From positions 1 through 29,275 of the forward strand of contig CAYQOG010000009.1 in NCBI GenBank assembly GCA_964419095.1: a stretch of DNA of 29,275 nucleotides. Direction: 5' to 3'. Shown one piece after another: positions 7,298-13,866 of this stretch. This DNA is from JAKAVK01 sp964419095 (GTDB taxonomy: Archaea > Micrarchaeota > Micrarchaeia > Micrarchaeales > CABMGC01). Made by a program: the position numbers and the translations under genes. Below the pieces are notes generated by a model. It made no database searches, was not told the origin of the DNA, and saw only the letters and a program-made list of their open reading frames with translations. Within the stretch, counting starts at the first letter, position 1, and each line of letters opens with the position of its first letter.

Positions 7298-8275
7298 CTA
7301 CTTCTCGGCAAGCAGCCTGCCGAGTTTCTGAAAGTCCTTTCGCAGAAGCGCAAGCGTCCCGGTGGATCTCAGCGCGGCCGCAGGATGGAAGGTTATCGCG
7401 TATGTGACCTCGTGCTTCTTTATTATCCGTCCATGGTTCTTCTCCACCTCTCCGATTCCAAGCATTGATATGCTTGCAAGGTTGCCGAGGAGAACCACGA
7501 ATTTAGGCCTTATGATCTCTATCTGCCTGAAAAGGAAAGGCCTGCATATATCTATCTCCTGCCCCGATGGCATCCTATTGTCAGGAGGGAAGAATTGCAC
7601 CACGCTAGTTATGTAGGCCTGTTCCCTTGATATCCTGTTTTCCTTTAACATCGAACCCAAAAGCTTCCCGCTCCTTCCCACAAAAGGCCTGAGTTGCATA
7701 TCCTCGTTCCTTCCCGGCGCCTGTCCTAATATCATGAGTTTTGCGTCAAGCCTCCCTTCCCCGGGCACCAACCTTTTGCTAAGGCTCCATCCTTTCCGCT
7801 TCTGGGGAAGCCTTGCATATTCCGCATTGAGTCTCGTCATCCTTCCCCATCTATCTATGTACTCCTTTACAATCGGAAGCAATGCGCGCATATCCTTGAA
7901 GTCCAGGACTTTCCATGCTTCATCATAATCAAGCCATTCGTATCCGCTGTGCTCGTGTGAGATCTTAACTTTCTGTGGCCCGGCATCTGCTATGTAAAGA
8001 GTCAGGTCCTTGTGGATAGTCTCACCGCCTTCGCGGAAGAAGTAGGCTGTCTTCTCCTTGAAGTTTGGAAGAAAGAAGGGGGTTAGTCCTGTCTCTTCCT
8101 TTATTTCACGTTTTGCAGCCTCTTCAGAGCCTTCTCCCCTCTCTATGTGCCCTTTTGGCAAGTCAGGGGCGCCCCGCTTTCCCCGCCGGCCCGATGCCCT
8201 TCTCAGGATAAGGAAGAGAATCCTGCCACTTTCTATTTTGTAAACGAAAGCGCCTGCAGAATACTCGAACTTCAT
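7298..8275 (-). CDS. Fused Nudix hydrolase and family-4-like uracil-DNA glycosylase
   Basis: A 325-residue two-domain protein. Residues 1-143 form an Ap4A-hydrolase-like Nudix domain with a perfect Nudix box from Gly42 to Leu64 (Glu48, Arg56, Glu57, Glu60, Glu61), which hydrolyses nucleoside diphosphate derivatives. Residues 165-322 match family-4 uracil-DNA glycosylases: motif A GQAPGRNED (184-192), PFVGRSGKLLG, PPDNRMPSGQEI, LLGNLAS and motif B HPAAALR with His297. The family's Fe-S cluster normally uses four cysteines; only Cys243 (DICRPFL) remains. The N-terminal CxxC is replaced by NAEY and the VVKC Cys is lost in VVQF. The Asn that usually contacts uracil (TNVV) is Ser here (TSVV). The ATG at 8275 overlaps the upstream stop as ATGA, so the genes are coupled. 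Nucleotide-pool cleansing plus base excision is the natural reading, but glycosylase activity is uncertain. Confidence 0.88.
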   Translation of the reverse strand: MKFEYSAGAFVYKIESGRILFLILRRASGRRGKRGAPDLPKGHIERGEGSEEAAKREIKEETGLTPFFLPNFKEKTAYFFREGGETIHKDLTLYIADAGPQKVKISHEHSGYEWLDYDEAWKVLDFKDMRALLPIVKEYIDRWGRMTRLNAEYARLPQKRKGWSLSKRLVPGEGRLDAKLMILGQAPGRNEDMQLRPFVGRSGKLLGSMLKENRISREQAYITSVVQFFPPDNRMPSGQEIDICRPFLFRQIEIIRPKFVVLLGNLASISMLGIGEVEKNHGRIIKKHEVTYAITFHPAAALRSTGTLALLRKDFQKLGRLLAEK

Positions 8276-9795
8276 TGACGCACCAGCTTCTTGATTATGC
8301 AATACGCGCTCACTATCCTTGCGCCTGCCCAAGAATTATGCGAAACAGGATTCGCGAAGTTTATTATCGAAGTATAAGGCGCATTGTAGTAGTTGCTGCA
8401 GTGTATTGATGCTGATGTCCCGTTTGCAGGCACGACTGCATATACTCCTATGGATGTGGTTGTTCCGTTTGGATAAGTGTACGGAATAATCTCGTTGAAG
8501 AGCATGAAGCTTCGGCCGTAAGACTCAAGATAATAAACGCTCTGTGTAGTGCTGTCATTGCTGAAGAATGTCATTTCGCCAACTATGGTCGTATTCGTCA
8601 GCAGGTATGGAAGGTCGTTTATCAGCGATGAAGTTACCAGCATCGCTATCGGATCAGTTCTGCTGAAAGTCGCATTGCTTGCAGCTATAACAACACTGTT
8701 CTGCGCTGTGTCCTGTATTGCCGTTATGTCGAAGTTGCTCTGATTGGAGACCATAGCGACAAATCCGTTAAGCCTGCTTGCGTTGAAAGTTCCATGCTGG
8801 TATACTGAGAGCGGTGAGAGAATATGTGCGCCTGTGTAGTCAGAAAGAAGCAGATAGTATGCAATTGCCACGGCTATTGCAAGGAATATGCCAACCAGAT
8901 AAAGCCTGTTCTGCTTTGATCTTTCAGGCCTTTTTGCCCTCTTCTTTGCAGCTGGAAATGCCAGGCCGTATTTTCCAGACAGAAGAACCATTGCTATTAT
9001 TGCTATATAGAAGAGAAGTATTCCCGCAAAGAGATGTATTGCTATTATGGTGTTGCTAGGCCCGAAGAAAAACCATGAGACTGCTATGCCAAGCATTCTA
9101 AGGAAGTTTAGAAGCAGCATTAAGAGGAACCCGCTAGCCATCCATAGCGCCTTTCTTGGCGCTTTGCCGTCATAGAGATATGCCAGGGGAGCAAGGAACA
9201 TCACAATGCCTATCAGGATGCCTATCCCCACGCACGTCTGGCCTATTCCCACCGAATAACCGTTGGCCGTTATGGTCATTGGCGCGGAGTATACCGCATG
9301 GGGGAAGCCAAGCTTGACTATCTCGTATATAACCAGAGTGTTTGCAGCAACAAAGCCGCCATTGGCTGAAGCAAGCCAGAGAAGGAGCGCTGGCGATGCG
9401 AAAATCGAATAGACCATTATCGCACGGAACCTGTTCAAGTTCTTGATTCCGAAAAGCAGCATCGCAAGCGAGGCTATGAGCAAGGGAAATAGAAGCATGT
9501 CTACTCTCATATCGACGAATAGATACGAGAGCCTGACGCGTAATATGAAAATGAGGAGGAAGAGGAGCAGAAATGCCAGAATGCCTGCAATTATGTCCTT
9601 CGCCGTGACTTCTGGAAGGAAGTTCTCCTTGAGCATGAAGAGCGCAAAGAGCGGAAGCATGAGCAATATTACGATGCTGTATGTAGTGAAATCAGAGTCG
9701 CTTATCGCGAGAGGCGTTATCAGGAATTCGTTGAGAAGGGCGAAAGCAATGAGCGCGGCAAACAGCATGATGCCAATGTTTTTGCTATACCTCAT
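8272..9795 (-). CDS. Archaeosortase/exosortase-like transpeptidase with an exposed C-terminal domain
   Basis: 507 residues. About eight to nine membrane helices occupy residues 8-275. They carry the exosortase catalytic triad: Cys188 in GQTCVGIGI, Arg233 in NFLRMLG, and His254 in IAIHLFAG. Archaeosortases cut C-terminal tripartite signals of surface proteins and attach them to lipids. After a basic cytoplasmic loop (KKRAKRPERSKQNR) and a further helix, about 190 residues with many N-glycosylation sequons face outside. Some exosortases carry an EpsI-type domain in this position; whether this one is EpsI-like cannot be judged by eye. No obvious PGF-CTERM-type substrate is in the window. SD-like GGTGGAG lies just before the ATG at 9795, and a gatatatga box about 40 nt upstream. 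It is translationally coupled to the Nudix-UDG gene. Confidence 0.82.
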   Translation of the reverse strand: MRYSKNIGIMLFAALIAFALLNEFLITPLAISDSDFTTYSIVILLMLPLFALFMLKENFLPEVTAKDIIAGILAFLLLFLLIFILRVRLSYLFVDMRVDMLLFPLLIASLAMLLFGIKNLNRFRAIMVYSIFASPALLLWLASANGGFVAANTLVIYEIVKLGFPHAVYSAPMTITANGYSVGIGQTCVGIGILIGIVMFLAPLAYLYDGKAPRKALWMASGFLLMLLLNFLRMLGIAVSWFFFGPSNTIIAIHLFAGILLFYIAIIAMVLLSGKYGLAFPAAKKRAKRPERSKQNRLYLVGIFLAIAVAIAYYLLLSDYTGAHILSPLSVYQHGTFNASRLNGFVAMVSNQSNFDITAIQDTAQNSVVIAASNATFSRTDPIAMLVTSSLINDLPYLLTNTTIVGEMTFFSNDSTTQSVYYLESYGRSFMLFNEIIPYTYPNGTTTSIGVYAVVPANGTSASIHCSNYYNAPYTSIINFANPVSHNSWAGARIVSAYCIIKKLVRQ

Positions 9796-9889
9796 CGCTC
9801 CACCAGAGAAAGCCCTCAGTCGATATGGACTTCATCATATATCAGCAGTTACTCTTGTCTTCACCGGGCAGAGCTATTGCTCTTGTCAG

Positions 9890-9897
9890 GTATATAT
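9890..9897 (+). promoter_or_regulatory. TATA box of the archease gene
   Basis: The box gtatatata is centred about 27 nt before the ATG at 9921, the spacing for a leaderless message. It lies in the gap shared with the divergent archaeosortase-like gene. Confidence 0.55.
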
Positions 9898-9920
9898 ACC
9901 CTACCAGTAAATAGGGAACC

Positions 9921-10361
9921 ATGAAGAAAAAACGCTATGAATACCTGCCACATACTGCTGATGTGTCGTTCATAGCTTATGGCAAGACATTTGAATCAGC
10001 GCTGGAGAATTCGGCAGTGGCGCTAATCAACCTGATGCTCGATGTAAAGAAAATTGAAAAGATAAAGGCTAAGGATAAGGAAGTTGAAATAAAAGACACG
10101 GCTGCTAACAGAGAAGATCTTGTATGGTATGTGCTCCAGGACATTCTCTCCGTTATAGATTCAAGGAAGTTAAATGCAAACGGCTTTAAGATTCTGGAAT
10201 CAAGCGAGAAAAAAGGGGGACTGAGAATCAAGAGCGTTCTGATGTGCAAGGATGTAGTAGGGGATTTCTCGCTTATGTCTGTTAAGGCAGTCACCCCCCA
10301 TGGACTAGAAATAAGGAAGAACAAAAGCGGCTATTCCATCAGTGTGGTGGCTGACGTATGA
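9921..10361 (+). CDS. Archease (RtcB ligase activator)
   Basis: A 146-residue protein of the archease family. It begins with the signature Tyr-x-x-x-x-His-Thr-Ala-Asp (YEYLPHTADVSFIAYG), continues with a helix (SALENSAVALINLMLD) and NREDLVWYVLQDIL, and has the typical SVKAVTPHGLEI and SISVVADV near the end. Archease promotes guanylylation and turnover of the RNA ligase RtcB during tRNA splicing and repair. The His found before the EVKAVT strand in many members is not evident (VVGDFSLMSVKAVT), so metal binding may differ. No rtcB lies nearby. It is probably expressed alone from its own leaderless promoter. Confidence 0.9.
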   Translation: MKKKRYEYLPHTADVSFIAYGKTFESALENSAVALINLMLDVKKIEKIKAKDKEVEIKDTAANREDLVWYVLQDILSVIDSRKLNANGFKILESSEKKGGLRIKSVLMCKDVVGDFSLMSVKAVTPHGLEIRKNKSGYSISVVADV

Positions 10362-10369
10362 GTTAAATA
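10362..10369 (+). promoter_or_regulatory. TATA box before the polytopic membrane protein gene
   Basis: The box gttaaata lies directly after the archease stop and is centred about 31 nt before the ATG at 10397. Confidence 0.4.
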
Positions 10370-10396
10370 TCTTATTGAATTAGAGGAATAGAATCA

Positions 10397-11038
10397 ATGC
10401 TTAGCATATCAATATTCCTCGCAGCGATGGGTATCACCCTTCTTGAAATGGCAGAAGCAGCTGCAGTGGCACTGGCCATTTATGCAGAAGCTGGCTATAG
10501 GGCATTCGTATCAGTCTCGCTAGGTGCCGCAGTTGTTCTGGCCATCACCTTTCTGATTGGAAAAGAGATTGCCTATCTTCCAGTGTTTATCGTAAGGCTG
10601 ATTGCAGCAGCGCTGCTTCTCTACTTTGGCCTGAGGCTTGCAAAAAGTGCAAGGAAGGCCGTGTTGAGGGCCAGAAAGAAAGAGGCTTACGCCAAGGAGA
10701 AATTCGAGAAGGGGCTCTTTTATGCGGGCTTCTCAGTGGGCGCGGTGGAAGCTTTTGAGGCGGCAATAGTACTAGTAGCATTGATCCCGATAGACTCCAA
10801 TTCCACGCTGTTGGGGCTGGTAGCAGGGCTGATTGTGGTCATTATCGGCACGTTCTTGCTGCGTTCCCAGGTAAGGAAGATAAAACAGGCAGTTATGAAG
10901 GTCGCAGTATCGGCCTTGCTCCTCTCATTCTCGATGTTCTGGGTCATAGAGTCAGTTGCAAACATCTACGACTTGCTACTGGTTCCCATGTTTCTGGTCT
11001 TCCTTGCAGTAGTCTATTTTTATGCCAACAGGCAATAA
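10397..11038 (+). CDS. Polytopic membrane protein with a duplicated acidic motif, possible metal transporter
   Basis: 213 residues with six or seven hydrophobic helices. Two helices contain matching acidic patterns: LLEMAEAAAVALAIYAEAG (residues 15-33) and VGAVEAFEAAIVLVALIP (about 113-130). Each is followed by a Gly-rich helix, suggesting an internal duplication of about three helices each. A basic cytoplasmic loop (KSARKAVLRARKKEAYAKEK) separates the halves. The spaced Glu residues inside helices recall the Glu motifs of FTR1-type iron permeases and other divalent-metal carriers. The match is too weak for a family name, so transport is inference. A TATA box lies about 31 nt before the ATG. 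Its stop codon lies inside a repeat that resembles the 3' end of tRNA-Cys. Confidence 0.7.
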   Translation: MLSISIFLAAMGITLLEMAEAAAVALAIYAEAGYRAFVSVSLGAAVVLAITFLIGKEIAYLPVFIVRLIAAALLLYFGLRLAKSARKAVLRARKKEAYAKEKFEKGLFYAGFSVGAVEAFEAAIVLVALIPIDSNSTLLGLVAGLIVVIIGTFLLRSQVRKIKQAVMKVAVSALLLSFSMFWVIESVANIYDLLLVPMFLVFLAVVYFYANRQ

Positions 11039-11056
11039 GCCGAGAGGGGGAATTGA
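11037..11056 (+). repeat. Partial copy of the tRNA-Cys 3' end (att-like)
   Basis: These 20 bases match 14143-14162, the 3' end of the tRNA-Cys gene plus one flanking base, at 18 of 20 positions and in the same orientation. Similarity fades beyond position 11056. The copy begins inside the stop codon of the preceding gene. A direct repeat of a tRNA 3' end at the far side of an accessory patch is what integration at a tRNA gene leaves behind. Confidence 0.5.
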
Positions 11057-11082
11057 TACGCCAGATATTGCTAGAAGAGCAG

Positions 11083-11090
11083 CATTTATT
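11083..11090 (+). promoter_or_regulatory. TATA box of the SpeD-like gene
   Basis: The box catttatt is centred about 27 nt before the GTG at 11114. This supports a leaderless message starting at that GTG rather than at the ATG at 11123. Confidence 0.45.
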
Positions 11091-11113
11091 ACCTTGACTG
11101 GTTAAGTAGAATC

Positions 11114-11512
11114 GTGGCTGGGATGAAGAAGTCCAACAGAGTATTTGGATATGAGTTGCTGCTTGACTGCTATGACTGCAAGCCAGAGGTTTGCGGCGAA
11201 CTAGACCACTGCTACAGCTATCTGAGCAGGCTCGTGACTTTCATAGGCATGAAGCAGCAGGCGCCGCCGCAGATCTTCAGGACCGATAGGAAATCATTCC
11301 CAGACAAGGCAGGACTTAGCGGTTGGGTTCCGCTTGCAGACTCCTCTATAGTGATACACACCTTGTCAAAGCGCAATTTTATCAGCATAGATATCTACAG
11401 CTGCAAGGAATATGATCCTGACAGGGTTATAGAGTTCACCAGGGGCTACTTCGAGCCGAAGAGGATAGAGAAACAATTTGTGCTCAGGGGGAAGAGCTAT
11501 TTCAAGGCCTGA
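11114..11512 (+). CDS. S-adenosylmethionine-decarboxylase-like (SpeD-like) pyruvoyl protein
   Basis: 132 residues that follow the prokaryotic SpeD fold from FGYELLLDCY (residues 11-20) to VLRGKSYF. SpeD enzymes cleave themselves at Glu-Ser to form a pyruvoyl cofactor and decarboxylate S-adenosylmethionine for spermidine synthesis. The key positions are recognisable: Ser69 in GLSG, the cleavage Ser77, His82 in VIHT, and Cys97 in IYSCK. The cleavage motif is ADSS instead of the usual AESH, so Asp replaces Glu and Ser replaces His around the scissile bond. Self-processing therefore seems possible but the substrate may differ; SpeD relatives that decarboxylate ornithine or arginine are known. The N-terminal part is rich in Cys (six between residues 19 and 33 including CYDC and CGELDHC is an approximate reading; at least four are clear). 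No spermidine synthase is nearby. Confidence 0.72.
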   Translation: MAGMKKSNRVFGYELLLDCYDCKPEVCGELDHCYSYLSRLVTFIGMKQQAPPQIFRTDRKSFPDKAGLSGWVPLADSSIVIHTLSKRNFISIDIYSCKEYDPDRVIEFTRGYFEPKRIEKQFVLRGKSYFKA

Positions 11513-11558
11513 AACGAAGTCGTAGGAAAGCTTAATTAAGAGAAAAAGAGCTAATCTT

Positions 11559-11822
11559 GTGATAATTACGGTAGCACCTAGGGAGCATCCTGTGGAAAGG
11601 CAGATGAATAGGGCTGCGGGCCAGGCAGCAGTAAGGGAGTTGCGTGATAGCGCGATGGCAATAGTGCGCAGGTCAGGCGCACCAGAGATCGAGGTACGCG
11701 CGCTTGCAAGGGCGCTTCTACACAGAGCCGCATCTGCGACTTTCGAGCCTGAGCAGGAAATGTCGCCTCTAGAGAGAATAGCAAGGAACAACATAGGAGT
11801 TCCTGGAAGCTGCAGCGTCTGA
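11559..11822 (+). CDS. Small protein of unknown function
   Basis: 87 residues, no family recognised. The sequence is helical and rich in Arg and Ala (MNRAAGQAAVRELRDSAMAI), with no membrane segment, and ends in GVPGSCSV with a single Cys. The GTG start is supported by a TATA-like box (cttaatta, about 11531-11538) centred 25 nt upstream, so the gene is probably transcribed without a leader. The Arg/Ala-rich helices could bind nucleic acid or a partner protein, but nothing specific shows this. It lies in the accessory patch between the SpeD-like gene and the PH-rhodanese gene. Confidence 0.5.
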   Translation: MIITVAPREHPVERQMNRAAGQAAVRELRDSAMAIVRRSGAPEIEVRALARALLHRAASATFEPEQEMSPLERIARNNIGVPGSCSV

Positions 11823-11829
11823 TTTTTAA

Positions 11830-11849
11830 CAGTAATAAGCCGGAGGGGG
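11830..11849 (+). repeat. Second degenerate copy of the tRNA-Cys-flanking repeat
   Basis: Positions 11830-11843 match 14136-14149, which spans the tRNA-Cys 3' end and its flank, at 13 of 14 positions. A run of five G follows, as in the copy at 11037. It lies just after the stop of the 87-residue gene. The gap 11823-11972 otherwise shows no gene. Confidence 0.35.
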
Positions 11850-11972
11850 CGCCTGTACTGCTTTTCAGACATCAAAAGTGCTTGGAGTTGAAAGCCTGGG
11901 AACGGCTTGCTACCATCAATGATGGGCCTGAGTTGATCCTGAAGAGCATCCGCAGAAGACAATTGTATTGGT

Positions 11973-12803
11973 TTACGTCTGCATGCGCTTGCCAACAAAT
12001 ATCCCTATAACTCCGCCTTTCAGGGTGTATGCCTCTATCCCAAACTCCTTCTTTATGTACTTTGTGACGAACTTGGAAATGTTGCCGTTGTAGCACACGA
12101 AGATATCACCTTTCATGGGCGCGAAGAGGTTCTTGCTGGCAATCTGCACCTCATCAGGATCAAGCCTGACTATCCTTTCAGGCTGCACGCCTAAAAGTTC
12201 GCTTATGTAATCTGCAGATTCGGAGCCTAGCCAGACTATCTTTGACGTGTCATTTTCTACCAGTTTCAACACATCGGAGTAGGCAAGTTCCTGCGACTTG
12301 ACTGACGAGTACTGGTCTATGCCCTTGAACGCATAATATATGCTCAGGATCGTATTCTTCCGGTCTTCTCCCTTTGGCGTCTGCTCCTGGTCATCGTTCT
12401 TAAGCTGATCGACCATCTTGTTCACCAACTTGGCGAACTGCTCTGCGTCTTTAGATGCTATCCCGTCTATCTCGCCCTCTGTCCTGCGCTGCTCCGCCAT
12501 TTTCTGGTCGAATCCGCCGAGAAGGCGTATGTTGATTGACTCAAAGATCTTGCCCCTGACCAGCACTACGCTTGTTATCTGCCTGTAGTAGATACTGTTG
12601 TAGTCCGTGGGCGTGAACACGTTGTGGCTCAGGTAGAGGCCGAAGAAAGAGTTGTTTATTATTATGATTCTCTTGTTCGTGGCTATCACGAACGAAGGGG
12701 CAAGATCTGTGATGAGGCTCTGCTTTATACTCATTATTATCTCTTCGCCATAGTCGAGCATTGATTCCGTCTCTCTGAATGCCCTCCTAGCGAAGTAATC
12801 CAT
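11973..12803 (-). CDS. Bacterial-type PH domain fused to a rhodanese-like domain
   Basis: 276 residues. Residues ~18-98 resemble a bacterial PH (bPH/YokE-like) domain: GEEIIMSIKQSL, then SFVIATNKRIIIINN, IYYRQITSVVLVRG and INIRLLGG. A charged linker (about 100-150) follows. Residues ~160-270 resemble a rhodanese: SQELAYSDVLKLVEND, a degraded first half, then the active-site loop FVCYNGNISK with Cys237 and TLKGGVIGIF at the end. Rhodaneses carry persulfide on the loop Cys; the usual Arg of the loop is missing, so this may be a binding or phosphatase-like version. I chose the ATG at 12803 rather than a TTG three bases earlier. It follows the PNPOx-like gene by 13 nt, probably in one operon. Confidence 0.68.
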   Translation of the reverse strand: MDYFARRAFRETESMLDYGEEIIMSIKQSLITDLAPSFVIATNKRIIIINNSFFGLYLSHNVFTPTDYNSIYYRQITSVVLVRGKIFESINIRLLGGFDQKMAEQRRTEGEIDGIASKDAEQFAKLVNKMVDQLKNDDQEQTPKGEDRKNTILSIYYAFKGIDQYSSVKSQELAYSDVLKLVENDTSKIVWLGSESADYISELLGVQPERIVRLDPDEVQIASKNLFAPMKGDIFVCYNGNISKFVTKYIKKEFGIEAYTLKGGVIGIFVGKRMQT

Positions 12804-12816
12804 CAAAAACGCCTGG

Positions 12817-13299
12817 CTAGAGCTTCCTCACTTCTATCTCGGTGCGTCTGTCGATAGTGCCTGTAATGTAGAGCTTCTTGACCTCGACCTTGTAGAACCT
12901 GAACTCCGCGGTCTTTCCGTAGCTGTCCGGCCTGTACCTCTCTATAGCCTTGATCTTTGAGTCTGGAAATGCCCTGTCCGCATAAAGCTTGATAATCGTC
13001 TCAAGCTCGTTCTCCTTAACGAATGATACAATGCATTCTGCCTGGACGCTCTCAGAATAGCCCATCGGCTGTGTTGCGTCAAATATCACAAAGGCGATGT
13101 TCTGATTCTCTGCTATGTTTTTGCTGTGCCTGGAGTCTACCGCTGAGAGAAAATAGAAGTTGTACTTCTTGTCAAAGGTGTAGAAGACAACCGCAGCCCA
13201 AGGATCGCCTGAGTTGCCTGATGTAGCCAGCACCATGTATCGGTTCGTGTCTATTATCCGCTTAGCTTCATCATCATAAGACTCGTTAATGCTCTCCAT
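12817..13299 (-). CDS. PNPOx-like FMN-binding split-barrel protein
   Basis: 160 residues with the pyridoxamine-phosphate-oxidase-like pattern: an N-terminal helix (EAKRIIDTNRYMVLATSG), then strands PWAAVVFYTFDKKYNFYFLSA, the DSRHSKNIAENQNIAFVIFD segment typical of these barrels, VQAECIVSFVKE, and a C-terminal strand region (YKVEVKKLYITG). The family binds FMN, F420 or haem, mostly as dimers, and acts in redox reactions; the substrate is not evident. Classic PNPOx C-terminal residues for PLP are not apparent, so this is not called pdxH. A TATA box (plus-strand tttatatag, 13321-13329) is centred 26 nt before the ATG, so it heads a leaderless operon with the PH-rhodanese gene. Confidence 0.8.
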   Translation of the reverse strand: MESINESYDDEAKRIIDTNRYMVLATSGNSGDPWAAVVFYTFDKKYNFYFLSAVDSRHSKNIAENQNIAFVIFDATQPMGYSESVQAECIVSFVKENELETIIKLYADRAFPDSKIKAIERYRPDSYGKTAEFRFYKVEVKKLYITGTIDRRTEIEVRKL

Positions 13300-13320
13300 G
13301 ATTCTATTACCAATGGATTG

Positions 13321-13329
13321 TTTATATAG
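13321..13329 (-). promoter_or_regulatory. TATA box of the PNPOx-like operon
   Basis: On the minus strand it reads ctatataaa, centred 26 nt before the ATG at 13299, a clear leaderless spacing. Confidence 0.55.
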
Positions 13330-13399
13330 TTATCGACTTTAAAATAAAATATGGCGTCATCTGCTCTTTTAGTTCAAAGGCAGAATAAAGAATACCTTC

Positions 13400-13416
13400 A
13401 TTACCTGTTAGGTAAT
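13400..13416. repeat. Perfect 7-bp inverted repeat in the intergenic gap
   Basis: ATTACCT and AGGTAAT are separated by three bases. It lies between the PNPOx-like promoter and the promoter of the DUF2283/DUF4258 genes. It could be an operator of the toxin-antitoxin set or a small hairpin; no T-run follows, so a terminator is less likely. Confidence 0.4.
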
Positions 13417-13472
13417 ACGTAGGGGTTAACCGACGGGCAGTCTAAAACCAATAGGTTTAATAACGATAAGAG

Positions 13473-13480
13473 CTAAATAT
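13473..13480 (+). promoter_or_regulatory. TATA box of the DUF2283/DUF4258 gene set
   Basis: The box ctaaatat is centred about 30 nt before the ATG at 13506. A second candidate (gtttaata, about 13455-13462) lies further upstream. Confidence 0.4.
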
Positions 13481-13505
13481 GATTAGCAGTTGAACAGGTG
13501 GATGC

Positions 13506-13652
13506 ATGTCAGTCATAGAAGAGGTAAAAGAGTTGCGCAAGAGGCTCGGTATAAAGAAGTTGAGGAACAGCATACCTATTTCTGAGTTTGAAAAAGCAGT
13601 CATAGTTAGCCTTAGAGAACAGGAAAAAGTTGAGATTTATGAAGGAATATAG
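13506..13652 (+). CDS. 48-residue protein at the head of the DUF2283/DUF4258 set
   Basis: A short reading frame translating as MSVIEEVKELRKRLGIKKLR at the start, continuing with ISEFEKAVIVSLREQEKVEI. It is highly charged and helical, with the balanced Glu/Lys composition of real small proteins. It starts about 30 nt after a TATA box and overlaps the next gene's preferred ATG by 14 nt, which fits co-translation. No family is recognised. It could be a third toxin-antitoxin component or a small DNA-binding regulator; both are guesses. Confidence 0.5.
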   Translation: MSVIEEVKELRKRLGIKKLRNSIPISEFEKAVIVSLREQEKVEIYEGI

Positions 13653-13866
13653 AATAAAGTATGATGCCGAGGCAGATGCTGCTTATATCAAGGTTAAAAA
13701 TGGGAAGGTATCAGATACTGTAGAGATAAGCGAGGATATGTTTGTAGATGTCGATAGCCGTAAGCATATAATTGGTCTGGAAATCCTTAATTTCTCAAAA
13801 AAGAAGGTTAATCTTAATGAGCTAATAGCAAGACAATTTGGTAACCTCATAGCTGTAGTTAAATGA
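13639..13866 (+). CDS. DUF2283-family protein, putative antitoxin
   Basis: 75 residues with the DUF2283 pattern: KYDAEADAAYIKVKNGKVSDT at its start, then DMFVDVDSRKHIIGLEILN and a short C-terminal tail. These small proteins are commonly encoded next to DUF4258 proteins and are thought to act as the antitoxin half. Here the stop overlaps the ATG of a DUF4258 gene as ATGA, consistent with that pairing. I chose the ATG at 13639; a TTG at 13630 would add three residues. The region is AT-rich compared with the flanking housekeeping genes. Confidence 0.75.
   Translation: MKEYRIKYDAEADAAYIKVKNGKVSDTVEISEDMFVDVDSRKHIIGLEILNFSKKKVNLNELIARQFGNLIAVVK

Noticed and set aside
11915..11945. C/D-box-like words (aatgatgg, cctga, ttgat, cctga) suggesting a guide sRNA
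   Set aside because: The spacing leaves no room for a guide between the first C-like and D-like box.
13351..13422. A 23-codon frame starting MASSALLVQRQNKEYLHYLL
   Set aside because: It looks somewhat protein-like, but the nearest AT-rich box is only a few bases upstream and it stops after 23 codons; possibly a gene remnant, too weak to annotate.
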